From contig JAANSK020273268.1 in assembly GCA_011763485.2 (NCBI GenBank), forward strand, positions 1 to 21,107: 21,107 nucleotides of DNA. Reading direction: 5' to 3'. Position numbers and translations under genes: made by a program. This DNA comes from Isoetes engelmannii. Taxonomy: Eukaryota; Streptophyta; Lycopodiopsida; Isoetales; Isoetaceae. Positions 1 to 9,112 of the stretch are shown here, in pieces. Position 1 is the first letter of the stretch, and each line of letters opens with the position of its first letter. Below the pieces are notes generated by a model. That model had not been told where the DNA came from. It saw only the letters and a list, made by a program, of their open reading frames with translations, and did not search any database.

Positions 1-782
1 AGCACTTCTGTGGAAAATGGGGTTAGCACTTTTGGTAGAGTTCAAAATCAAAGAATAATGGCAAAATAGTGGAATCGTGGTTATAACATAATTATCACAA
101 TAACATAGTTTATCAAAAAATTTATCAGTCATAGAGTTTCATGGCTAACTAAGTCATTGTGGCTTTAAATACAACATTATTTTCCACAATACTAGTCGTG
201 TGACTACCCATCTTATCTTCAAGATTGTTAGCCTGCAAGTCACACTTTGTTAGCCATTTATTTAATAAAATAAAGTTGGTTGTAGGGAACCACCCATTTA
301 ACCTATATGGATGCAAGACTAATCTCCCGGCGTAGGAAGAGGATGCTTCTTCCATCGTGGCCATGGAGACAGCGCTTATAATGCCTATATGCTACTAATG
401 CCTCACCTATCGTGTCCCATGGCATATTAGGTTCCACCCCCATCAAGGCCTGGGACGGGAGACGAAAGGTGTTTCCTAGCACTATATGACCTATTTTCTC
501 TCAAAGGCATCTACTTCCTCATTTCATCATCGGAAGTAGACTTTTAATCTACCTCATTTCTCTCAAAGCATCTACTTCCTCATTTCATCATCGAAAGTAG
601 ATATTTAACCTACCTACGCAAAGACGGATGCAGACATTCCATCGTGAATGCATGCAAGTGCCCTTGCTAATCATGGCTAAAGAACATGTACACATGATCT
701 CATCATCGCCCATGATCCCATCCTATCCTCAGGGATCTAACTAAGCTGAGCTCACGCATGCACCTCTGCCGAAGGCATGCAC
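1..782 (-). other. Non-coding 3' region of the gypsy element, downstream of integrase
   Basis: No convincing gene is visible. On the minus strand this lies after the integrase stop codon, so it should be the 3' untranslated part of the Ty3/gypsy element before its polypurine tract and 3' LTR. I compared it by eye with the 5' LTR at 9300-11035 and found no match, so the 3' LTR either lies beyond position 1 or has been lost. The only internal structure I see is the 62-bp tandem duplication at 495-615, described separately. Confidence 0.5.
495..615. repeat. 62-bp tandem duplication, each unit carrying a stem-loop
   Basis: Unit 1 (495-556) and unit 2 (557 to about 615) both begin TTTCTCTCAAAG and are closely similar throughout. 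Each holds an inverted repeat. In unit 1, TCTACTTCC (510-518) pairs perfectly with GGAAGTAGA (532-540) across a 13-nt loop. In unit 2 the same 9-bp arms (571-579 and 593-601) carry one mismatch. The repeat lies in the non-coding 3' part of the gypsy element. Its function is unknown. Confidence 0.75.
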
Positions 783-2156
783 TCACCTTCTCAACTCACC
801 TATGGTGTCGGGGTCGACTACTTCGGTGACGAGTTGCCCCTGGCATTGCTCCCAAAATTGTGGGTACTGCTTCTCAAGATCTGATTGTAGCACCCACGTA
901 GCGTCTTCCACATGTAAGTGCGTCCACTTGACCAGGTATTGCGTGAAACTCGATCTCCTGGTCTTCTTGAATTCTCTCTGAAGAAGAACTTCTGGAACAA
1001 TCTCTAGTTCTTCCTCAGTTAACTCCAATAAAGTCGGAGTATCCAATATCTCATCTGGATTAGGCATATGCCTCTTAAGGAGACTTACGTGGAAAACGTT
1101 ATGGATCTTAAGACGAGCTGGCAAATCAAGTATATAGGCTTGCTCACCCACTCTCTTGATTATCGGGAAAGGTCCAGCCCATCTAGGAGCAAGCTTCTTG
1201 CAAGTGCTGATGCGGAGCTTCGCTTGCTTGACCTTGATCTTCAACCAAACATTGTCACCGGGTTGGAACTCTCTCATCGATCTATGCTTATCGGCCAACG
1301 CCTTCTGACGACTTCTTGCAGCCAAGAGATATCCTCTTACCTCATCTAAAAGCTCCTGCATATCTTCCAACATCTTTAAAGACACCTCTACCTTGGACAC
1401 CGGATTGTGCCAAGTGTCTGGCGTAAGGCATTGATAGCCATAGTTAATCATGAATGGGGACATCTGAGATGATTGCTTGGTGCTATTATAGGCAAATTCC
1501 ACCAAGTGAATATAATCCTCCCATTTAGATTGCTTATTCCAGACATAGGTTCTCAACATATCTTCGAGGATGCGGTTGGTGCGTTCCGTCTGACCATCTA
1601 TCTGAGGGTGGTATACTGAACTCATGGAGAGTTTAGTGCCTATGGTGGTGAACAAATCCTGCCAAAAGGCACTTAAAAACTTTGGATCTCTATCGGAAAT
1701 AATTTCCCTTGGCATACCATGGAGCCTAAAAATCTCCTTTGGAAAATGCACCGCTGTATCCAAAGCCGTATCCGTAGTCCTACATGGCACAAAATGAGCC
1801 ATCTTTGACAACTTATCAACTACAACCATTAGAGCATCGTGCCCTCGTTGAGTTCTCGGCAATCCCGTTATGAAATCCATACTTACCACTTTCCACTTCA
1901 CATTTGGAACTGGCAATGGTTGTAGCTCTTCAGGAATTTGAAGTTGCTCGGCCTTTGTCTGCTGGTATATCTGGCATTCCCTTATATACCTTGCAATTTG
2001 ATTCTTCATCTCTGGCCAATAGTAACTACTTCTTATCTTGAAGTAAGTTTTCATGAACCCTGCATGGCCGACAATTGGGTTGTTGTGCGTATCATGGAGT
2101 ATGACCTTCCTCACTTCTGAAGATTCTGGAACACACAACTTATTCTTATGATACAA
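783..2156 (-). pseudogene. Ty3/gypsy chromovirus integrase with C-terminal chromodomain (part of broken pol)
   Basis: This 457-codon stretch is the best preserved part of the element's pol. An N-terminal HHCC-type zinc-binding region covers residues 21-64, but its second Cys is Tyr (C61-Q-I-Y64). The catalytic core carries the DDE triad at D94 (in MDFITGLP), D155 (in SDRDPKF) and E191 (in DGQTERTN). A GPY/F module follows at about 322-346 (PRWAGPF), and a chromodomain at about 388-432 with YLVKW and ATW. The first aromatic cage residue of classical chromodomains is not evident, as in group II chromodomains. The known role of the family is inserting element cDNA, with the chromodomain biasing target choice. 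The frame is open upstream to about 2178, where a TGA separates it from the RNase H linker, so the stated start is a convenience rather than a real initiation site. Confidence 0.9.
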
Positions 2157-2226
2157 GAGTATACCTTCCTTTCTATAATTTCAGAAGGTTTTTCTCTCCT
2201 TATCTGTTCTCGCCTGCTTAGAAAGG

Positions 2227-2685
2227 CTAGCCCATGCTTCTTGGAACTCCATCCATGGACAAGGTTTCCTTAATCTTCTTGCCAAACTCACTGGTGAGTG
2301 TTGATATGGCATTGCAATGAACTCTCGTGACAAGAGGATGCTTCGAAAGTGCATCTGCAACCACATTGAGCTTTCCTGGTTTATATATGATCTCAAAATC
2401 ATACTCTTCCAGGAACTCCATCCACCTTCTTTGCCTCAAATTGAGGTGTGGTTGCATCAAGATATATTGGAGACTCTGATGATGATCAGTATTTAATTGG
2501 AATCTCCTCCCCACTAGATAGTGTCTCCATCCTCTTAGAGCTCTCACAACTGCTAGAAGCTCTTGATCTTCAGTTGGGTAGCGCGTTTCAGCATGATTCA
2601 TCTTCCTTGAAGCATACACAACTACCCTCTCCCCTTGCATCAAGACGGCTCCCGTCGCGGTCCTACTCGCATGGGTTACGACCAA
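2227..2685 (-). pseudogene. Ty3/gypsy RNase H domain (part of broken pol), catalytic Asp replaced
   Basis: The segment matches the gypsy RNase H that degrades the RNA strand during reverse transcription. Recognisable blocks are GAVLMQ, YASRKMNHAETRYPTEDQELLA, WRHYLVG, NTDHHQSLQY and NVVADALSK. Three acidic active-site residues remain (E42, D67 and D111 of this stretch). The first, normally Asp in the TDAS block, is His (THAS), so catalysis should be lost. There is no genuine start codon: the frame enters from RT upstream. At about 2275 the reading shifts frame into the linker that leads to integrase (2402-2181). Confidence 0.85.
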
Positions 2686-3298
2686 CTTATCCTTCTAAGG
2701 ATCTCGCAAAGTCAAAGCTGGAGCTGTTGTTAAGTCCTCCTTATCTTGCCAATGCTTGGCCCAATCCTTTCCTTTGCCTGCTCTTGTGAGATCTGTTAAT
2801 GGCATAGCAACTTTGGCAAAGTTCTTCACAAACTTCCTGCTAAACCCAAAAAACTTCGGATCTCATGCACATTCTTCGGAGGTGGCCAATCTATAATGGC
2901 CTAAATCTTTGTTGGATCGGTTGAAATACCCTCAGCTGGTATCACATGGCCTAAATACTCCACTCTTGATGTAGCAAAGTGGCATTTACTTAGCTTTGGG
3001 TATAACTGATGGCGTCTCAACTTATGTAAACTCATCCAGAAACTCACGGAAAATATCATTCATGAGCCTCATAAATGTTGCAGGAGCATTTGATAATCCA
3101 AAAGGCATGATAGTGAACTCATAGTGCCCATATCTCGTTCTGAATGTCGTCTTATGGATATCTTCTTCTTTGGTCCTTATCTCGTGCTAACCTGACCTTA
3201 GATCAATTTTGGAAAAGACCTTGGCACCCTGAAGTTGATCCATCAAATCATCTGCTCTAGGTAAGGTATATTTGTTCTTGATGGTATGCTTATTAAGT
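2686..3298 (-). pseudogene. Ty3/gypsy reverse transcriptase, central and C-terminal part, with the YxDD box deleted
   Basis: Read on the minus strand in more than one frame, this region gives standard gypsy RT blocks: [38 protein letters not shown] and [20 protein letters not shown]. These are followed directly, at about 3021-3034, by sequence normally found some 30 residues further on (LSKCHFATSRVEYLGHV). The stretch that should carry the catalytic YxDD motif is absent, so the polymerase is dead. A second, smaller deletion at about 3299 removes the block normally following the KKKDGS motif and shifts the frame. Several in-frame stops are also present. Confidence 0.85.
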
Positions 3299-4135
3299 TC
3301 ACATCCTCATGCTACCATCCTTTTTCTTAACAAATAAGATTGGTGCTCCAAACGGAGAGACACTAGATCTGATGAATCCCAAATCCAAAAGCTCTTTCAA
3401 TTGCTTCACGAGTTCTGACAATTCTTCATCTGTCATCTTGTATGGTGCCTTACTAGATGGCTTCGTTCCTGGCTCAAGTGCTATCTCGCACTCTACTCCC
3501 TTGTAGCGTGGAAGCTTCTTTATTTCATCTGGAGAGATATCGTGGAAATCCTTCAACTTAGCCACTGGCTTAGGTAAGTCAATCAAAGAATCAACCTTCT
3601 TCTCTTCCGTGTCGGGCTGATCTATTGCTTTGAGCTTGAAAACATAGGCTACGTGTTCTTTCTTAATGCACTTAAGTAATTTCTTATTAGATATGCATTG
3701 CATAACTGGGGTAACCTCTTTACCTGCTATCTCGATCAATTTCCCATTTGGTGCCGTGAAAGTAACCTTCCTCGCTGCACAATCAATCAAGGCTTTTGCC
3801 GGAATAAGGTACTCCATTCCAACAATTAAGTCATACTTGCCCATATCCGTGACTTCTGCACCCATATCCAAATCAACTCCTGGCAACTCAATGTTGAAAT
3901 TGACTCTCTTTCCATCTGTATACCTGACTGCTCCATTGACTAGAACCACTGGCCTTGGATTAGACCGAAGGGTCTGAAGTTTCAACAATTCAACCATGCG
4001 AGGTGATGCAAAATTATGGGTTTCCCCAGTATCAATAAGGACTACAAATGACTTAGCCTTAATCTTACCAATAGTTGAATTACATTGTATTGGCTTTCTG
4101 CATTTCCAGTATCTATGGCGGCTAAAATGTGACAC
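3299..4135 (-). pseudogene. Ty3/gypsy aspartic protease and start of reverse transcriptase (part of broken pol)
   Basis: This 278-codon open stretch begins in the gag-protease linker. The retropepsin-type protease has its catalytic loop at residues 35-37 (VVLIDTGETHNF; D-T-G) and a later hydrophobic block YDLIVGMEYL at about 102-111, typical of plant gypsy proteases that mature Gag-Pol. The C-terminal third is the RT N-terminus (PYKMTDEELSELVKQLKELL and FGAPILFVKKKDGS). The frame ends in a stop created by the small deletion described for the next RT segment. The domain order protease-RT-RNase H-integrase is the gypsy order, not the copia order. Confidence 0.88.
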
Positions 4136-5498
4136 TCACCATGGATAAAATCACGGGCCTCATCGTCGTCTCCCTGAGAGGGGTTTCCCATCCTCCAAGC
4201 TCAATAAGAGCAGCATTCATGACGTAGGGACAGGTGTGAGTCATGTGCCCCCGATGGAAACATCTGAAACACAACTGCTTCTCTGTGCACTCCTGCCACT
4301 CCTCCTTTGGAATAGCCTGTAAAAACTGCTTCACCATCTTGGAGTTACCTCCCTGCTGTTGTGGCTGCTGTTGCGGCTTATCCTTGAATGTTACCTACTT
4401 TCTCTCATGCCTAGGATATGGAGGAGTGTACGGAGTCTTAGCAGGCACCGGACTTGTTGGCCGCAGACTATAGCCATTGGAAGACTTTCCCTTCTCATAG
4501 AAACTCTGCTTCTGAAAGCTTTTTTGTGGTTTAGTCCCCTGTAAGCTTATAGCTTTTGCTTCTGCTTCTGACACTGTTCTAGGGCTGATGGCTCTTACCA
4601 ATCGTCGGATCTCTTCATTCAATCCTTCAATGTAACCGTCCACAACGTCCCTTTCACTGAGCTTAGGAACATATAACCTCAAGCGCATGAACTCCTTTGC
4701 ATACTTCTGAACTGATTTGTTCCCCTGCTACAACCTGTAGAAGGACTGCATCATATGAGTCTTATGCTCCCTTGGAATATAGTGCCTCTTGAATGCCTTT
4801 GCAAATTTCTTGAACCTGCATGCATCCCTGCTTAACCCATGACTCTTTGCGTATCCCTTCCACCATATACGGGCTGCTCCCTTGAGATTGGTTGTATCAA
4901 TCTTTGTCCCTCATATCATAAGCATTGCCATACACTCTCATCTCGTCAACCCAAGCCTCTGCCTCTAAACCTGACCTATTTTCACCAGAGAATTGCTCTA
5001 ACTTCCGAGACTTCCAAATGTTCCCGAGTGCTGAATCCACGTTCTTCTTATAGTTCCGTGGCTTCCCTTTCATTCCTTGGCCTATTATTCCCTGCTGGGT
5101 CATTTCCTGCCCTATCATCCATTCTGGATCACTCTGTTCCTCCTGTTCGGTCTCCGACTCAGTGTCAGAAGAATCTAAGGTCTTTTCTGTGGACGAGGAG
5201 CGTCTCCTGCTTCTTTTCTTGCCCTTGTCCCTTGGCTGACGGGGTTGCTGCCAAGGTCGCTGAGGTGCTTGCACATTTTGGTCTTGAGGCGGATCAATTG
5301 TTTGAGCCAAGAGGGCTTTCTGGATATCTGATCGCATCTGGGAGATCTCCTCTTCGGGTGTTGGCAGCTCCTTGAACAATTGCCGAGGTTGGAATTGTCG
5401 TTGGGGTGTATTCTCATCAATGAGCTACCCATTGAGTTCACAATTTCTTGAAACTCCTGTTACACACTATATATAATTGGACTAACTTGGTTAGTCAT
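4122..5498 (-). pseudogene. Ty3/gypsy gag, frameshifted
   Basis: Gag forms the cytoplasmic virus-like particle of the element. The likely start is ATG at 5498-5496, because in-frame similarity-like sequence runs from there, although an in-frame TAA follows after 11 codons. The coding signal then moves between frames (5441, 5379-4897, 4688-4395, 4337-4122). The N-terminal part is Gln/Arg/Ser-rich with an acidic run. The central part (EQFSGENRSGLEAEAWVDEM, later YIEGLNEEIRRLV) matches the retrotransposon gag capsid domain. Near the C-terminus, CFRCFHRGHMTHTC is a perfect CX2CX4HX4C zinc knuckle at about 4271-4230. Gag runs straight into the protease region. Confidence 0.85.
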
Positions 5499-5632
5499 TT
5501 AAATCTTTCCTATACAATGCATTGAAGTTATCATGCATAAAGGAAATAAACATAAACATTTCAAAAATTGTATTTCATATTTATATATATCCGCAAAAAG
5601 TTTTTAAACATAACACAATTCAGATAAAATCA

Positions 5633-6311
5633 TCAATAAAAATGATATTCAGGATGAGCCTGAATATATTTATCAATTTCTACTGGCGTAATCCTCCCGC
5701 CCAAACCGTGCAGTGTCCTCTGAGCTATTCCTCCTCGCAAAGCTGTTGTAACCTCTTTTGGTCTTCTAGTAGACAAGGCTGCCGTGACTGCTCGGCATCA
5801 TGTACCGTTGTGAGGTATGGCAAAATCAAATTTCTGGAGTGCTATTGCCCTCCGAACCAGTATGACATGATCTGTATTATCTGCTAGCTTGGTATGTTTA
5901 CCATATCCTGTTAGTACAATCAATAGGTATATTGCCTCTGCTCCTCTGGGGCTGAAAGTCTTGTGGAAAACTACAATCCTGTCAGTCAACAAAGGCAAAT
6001 AATACCTGAGTGCAACTGCTTGCTCTTTCTCCGAAAGCCTCGATGTATTCACGATGCCTGGAGGCATAATCATCCACTGGCACTGACCATAAGTCTGCAT
6101 AATTCGCTTCCATTGACCTGTAGGTGTCCAATTGGGTGCCTCCGAGTTCTCGCCTTTCTTGCTGAGGTGCAGAACTGCTAGGTTGAAGGATGGAAGTAGT
6201 CTTGTACCTGATACCAAACCAATCCTGGATGGCATAGAATTCTTCATCAGAAGGCTCTTCATGCTGCAGCATCCGTCCTCTAATCCTGAGATATGCATCC
6301 CAATCTGACAT
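5633..6311 (-). pseudogene. Accessory ORF C upstream of gag, unrecognised
   Basis: This starts at ATG 6311-6309 (MSDWDAYLRIRGRML), reads to about 6030, changes frame in the stretch encoding EYIEAFGE/SEKEQAVAL, and continues to a TGA at 5800-5798. Past that TGA the same frame stays open to a TGA at 5635-5633. The intact protein would have been about 225 residues. It has an acidic N-terminal part, a hydrophobic stretch near GAEAIYLLIVLTGYGKH and a basic C-terminal part. I recognise no family. It lies in the retrotransposon's orientation, 135 bp upstream of the gag start. It is in the same frame as the end of ORF B, with only one TGA and four codons between them, so B and C may once have been a single protein. 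Confidence 0.55.
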
Positions 6312-6320
6312 TATGGTTCC

Positions 6321-7162
6321 TCAATATGTATCTGTTTCCATCTCCTCCATTGGGAAGTCTTGAGTCTCATGGTCGATGAAGTCATCATAGTTGTCTTTCT
6401 TCTGAAGCAGTGCTAACAACTCATCGGGCCGGTACTCATGTGCTTGGCAGTGTGGTAGATGCTTGATGTCACTCAAGAACAAATACTCTTCACCATGGAA
6501 TCATGGATCATCACTGGAGTAAGGCTTGTGATGCCCAATCCAGAATCTTCCTATGTAAAAAGGTTGTGTTGCTACTGAATTTGAAGTTGCATTTCTAGTT
6601 ATTGTCTGACTTCCTCTTCTTCATCTGCAGGGATGTCGATTACGTCCTTCACATCATCTGCTTCTTGATATGCTTGACATTGCTGATCCGAGAGGTTCTG
6701 TTCATATTGGAGGAGAAGTTCTTCATTCTGCCTGGAATCTAAGGGAGCAAGGTCAATAGCTGGGATAAGGGATTGGCCTATGATATTCTCAGATTTATAA
6801 GCAAGGAAGATGGCTAAAGCAGCAGTGAGGGTGAAGTATCTGACACCTTTACGGTTCATTGTCATGTAATTGGGCATACGGTTGGCTCTCTTTTGTAATG
6901 CCTTCATGACATTTGGAACTTCTGGCAAGGCTTCAGCAAGCTTGGTCTTTGGTACCCAAAAATGATCATAGGGATGTACAATTCTAGCATGGGGTTGTAC
7001 CCTAGCATTGAATTCAGCCATGATATCATGGTAATACGGTGTGGCAGACACATTGTCTTCTAGGTCAAAGGTCTGCTGGAACACTTGAAAAATCTGATCA
7101 ATGGGAACTTCCCTGACATGAGCAGTGGCGCTGTACCAATTGACAAAAGATTGTGGAGCCAT
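6321..7162 (-). pseudogene. Accessory ORF B upstream of gag, with weakly BAH-like C-terminal part
   Basis: ATG at 7162-7160 opens 187 codons (MAPQSFVNWYSATAHVREVP...) ending at TAA 6601-6599. A shift of frame just before this stop (about 6605) enters a second open stretch to TGA 6323-6321. That stretch has one internal TGA at 6503-6501 where Trp would fit (SDDP-stop-FHGEEY). The N-terminal part looks helical and contains a hydrophobic block near YFTLTAALAIFLAYK, then an acidic linker. The C-terminal part (PFYIGRFW, FHGEEYLFLSD) recalls the core strands of BAH chromatin domains. That resemblance is my impression and is weak. I do not recognise the N-terminal part. Its ATG follows a copy of the hairpin module found twice in the element's leader. 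Confidence 0.5.
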
Positions 7163-7585
7163 GGATAATTTGAGAGAGACTGTACCTGGAATAACTGCTA
7201 GCGCCTAAGTATAGCTGCAAAATCGCCTTGTGTGAAGGAGAAAATTCTCTGGGTGCTGGAATGTGGAAATGAGGACCTATTCATAGGAAACTGACTGTAC
7301 AAAGTGCTAATTTTGGCAAGTTTCTGAGCAAAGTGGGCTTGTGTCGAGGTAATTGGGACATTCTCTAACTGGAATTTTTGCAATTGAGGACAAATTTATG
7401 AAGAAAATTTTGGAGGACTCTCACTTGGCGCCAATTGGGCTTGTGAGAGGCTCACAAGTGTTATTTGCGCTAGCATGGGGTGTTTCTAAGAGAAAACTGA
7501 TCCAATTTGGGTTTTGGATGACAAAAGTGAGCTCTACACATTGCAGAAAGCTCATTGGTGCTATTGGATTGCTAATTTGGCTAAT
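7163..7585 (-). other. Spacer between ORF A and ORF B containing a hairpin-module copy
   Basis: No convincing coding sequence lies between the ORF A stop and the ORF B start. A 61-codon opening (7383-7198) shows no family signature. The notable content is the third copy of the hairpin module at 7417-7481. The flanking AAAATTTTGG just outside it matches the flank of the leader copy at 8848 (AAAATTTGG), so leader-like sequence has been duplicated in front of ORF B. Confidence 0.5.
7417..7481. repeat. Hairpin module, copy 1 (before ORF B)
   Basis: This has the same layout as the copies at 8848 and 9048. The outer left arm ACTCTCACTTGGCGCC is at 7417-7432. The inner perfect 8-bp pair CTTGTGAG / CTCACAAG (7440-7447 / 7451-7458) has a 3-nt loop. 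The outer right arm at 7466-7481 is decayed, keeping GCGCTAG. Confidence 0.8.
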
Positions 7586-8609
7586 TTACCCTCGCTGGCT
7601 TTTGATATACCTAGCGAGATGGATGTCCCTGGGCACGACTGTAACCCTCCGAGCATGCAACACACAGTTGTTCGCATCATCGAACGTCTGCACGAGCTCG
7701 GTCTCGGCAGCTTCTTGGGCGTAATGGCCATTCCCTTGGTGGCTCGAAAGCTCGGCTGGCACTCCCGTACTACCACCTTCACCAATCTTCCAAAAGGCTC
7801 CTTGGGGATCAGGAAGTTGGTGCTGTTTTGGAAGTGGCGAATCTCCCGTAACACCCGTGCATAGGTGGAGGTTCTCTTCCTCCTGATTGGTTTCTTTGGT
7901 GCCACCGGGGGATGTGGAGGTGGCCTGAGAGGGTTCGTCTCACGTGTCGGCCGGCCACCTTGTGCGCATTGTAATACTCCATATACACCTCATCCATGGC
8001 CTTGAGGCGCTTGTATTCCACAAACTTTTCCTTGTACCTACGCTCCGGGTTGAAGGTGTAGGCTTCAGCATGCTTCTTCCCCTTCTTCGAGGTCTCGGGG
8101 ATCTCGAGTTCAGGGTACAGAGGGGGCTGATCCTGAACATACTGCCACTGCTCCTGTTGCTGCTGCTGCTGGCAGCCTCCTACGCCTTCTCTCGGCGCCT
8201 TGAACTATCCTCGCCGGATAGGATCCGGTCGAGCTCCCGCTGCATGAGGTCGCTGTCGCTTAGTGAAGATGAGGTTGGAGATAACTGCAGTGTCGGTCTC
8301 CTTTTTTTTGTTCTGCCCTATGGTGATGCCGGGCTGTACCTGTGGTGTCTTCCTCTTCTTTGGTAGCACCTATTCCTGCGGAAGTATCGGAATCTGAACC
8401 TGCCGGAGGGGGCTCAACATAAACAACCATGGCAAGGGGCCCTATCTCCAGTAGCTCCTCCTGTGGGACAATGGGCAGAACGACAGGTGGCACGGCGGGT
8501 CAGGCAGGGGGTCGGGTGCACGCATGTCTTCTCTATTCTTGGTGCGCTTCTCCCGGCATAGGCGCTTCCGGTGAAGACGGCGGGCGCTGTCACTTTGATC
8601 CTGCTCCAT
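7586..8609 (-). pseudogene. Accessory ORF A: histone H3-fold protein embedded between LTR and gag
   Basis: The start is ATG 8609-8607 (MEQDQSDSARRLHRKRLC) and the stop is TAA 7588-7586, about 340 codons when frames are followed. The long N-terminal part is basic, then Ser/acidic, then Gln-rich (QQQQQQEQW), then a charged helical stretch (RYKEKFVEYKRLKAMDEVYM). The last ~95 codons follow histone H3 segment by segment: GGTK/KP (compare GGVKKP), LREIRHFQNSTNFLIP (alpha-N), PFGRLVKVVV (alpha-1), then after a 1-base frameshift at about 7715 AQEAAETELVQTFDDANNC (alpha-2), VLHARRVTVVPRD and IHLARYIKSQRG (alpha-3). Spacing from alpha-1 to alpha-2 equals canonical H3, so the longer loop 1 with Trp of CENH3 is missing, although LIP after alpha-N is CENH3-like. 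The K4/K9-type tail is absent. At least two more frameshifts lie at about 7905-7950. Role inferred: a nucleosome-like or integration-site factor, now dead. Confidence 0.75.
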
Positions 8610-8847
8610 GATGCTGACAAAGTATGTGAAGCTTGAAAAGACTTACAGAAGGATGATCAGATGTCGGGCGCCCAAAAATCGCCTGATAGATCACGAGCGA
8701 TCTCAGAAACTGCGCGAAATGAGAGTCGTCAGCTGGAATTTATAGGGAACCCTAAAATTTTAGGTCAAAATTGGGGTCGAGCATTTTGGGTGAGCCTTAT
8801 GTTATTTTCCTTCACAAAGCTAATGAATTGGCAAAATTTGGTCGAGA

Positions 8848-8912
8848 ACTCTTACTTAGCGCCAGAAGGGCTTGTGAGAGGCTCACAAGTGACCTAGGCG
8901 CTAGGTGAGAGT
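8848..8912. repeat. Hairpin module, copy 2 (leader)
   Basis: The outer arms ACTCTTACTTAGCGCC (8848-8863) and GGCGCTAGGTGAGAGT (8897-8912) pair over 16 positions with two T-G pairs. Nested inside, CTTGTGAG (8871-8878) and CTCACAAG (8882-8889) pair perfectly with a 3-nt loop. Layout and spacing are identical to copy 3. Confidence 0.88.
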
Positions 8913-9047
8913 CGTGGGCCCCAATCTTGCTTATCTTTCACCATTTTCAAATTTTAAACATAGAAATCAGCTTCACACAAAATTTTAAGCTACTTTTGAC
9001 TATTTATTTACTAAAAATGGTTCGTTCTAGCCTACTTTGGCATGACA

Positions 9048-9112
9048 ACTCTCACTTAGCACCAGAAGGGCTTGTGAGAGTCTCACAGGTGGCCTAGGTG
9101 CCAGATGAGAGT
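9048..9112. repeat. Hairpin module, copy 3 (leader)
   Basis: The outer arms are ACTCTCACTTAGCACC (9048-9063) and GGTGCCAGATGAGAGT (9097-9112). The inner arms are CTTGTGAG (9071-9078) and CTCACAGG (9082-9089). Relative to copy 2, the left arm changes GCGCC to GCACC and the right arm changes GGCGC to GGTGC, which keeps a base pair. Confidence 0.85.

Noticed and set aside
495-615. CRISPR-like array
   Set aside because: There are only two units with no variable spacers, in plant nuclear retrotransposon DNA.
1-782. 3' LTR of the gypsy element at the left edge
   Set aside because: No stretch similar to 9300-11035 and no TG...CA terminus with a polypurine tract next to the integrase stop were found.
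1068-1349. Plus-strand open frames across 1-5400 (for example 1068-1349, 2448-2789, 3666-3977, 4839-5375)
   Set aside because: They are antisense shadows of the gypsy gag-pol, whose minus-strand reading carries all the recognisable motifs.
7586-7905. Calling the H3-like domain a CENH3
   Set aside because: LIP after alpha-N is CENH3-like, but the longer loop 1 and its Trp are missing and spacing equals canonical H3. The subfamily is left open.
7353-8611. Plus-strand open frames over the H3-like region (7353-7724, 7514-7864, 7944-8366, 8429-8611)
   Set aside because: The minus strand encodes the histone-fold motifs. The plus-strand frames show no family signature and reflect GC-rich or repeat composition.
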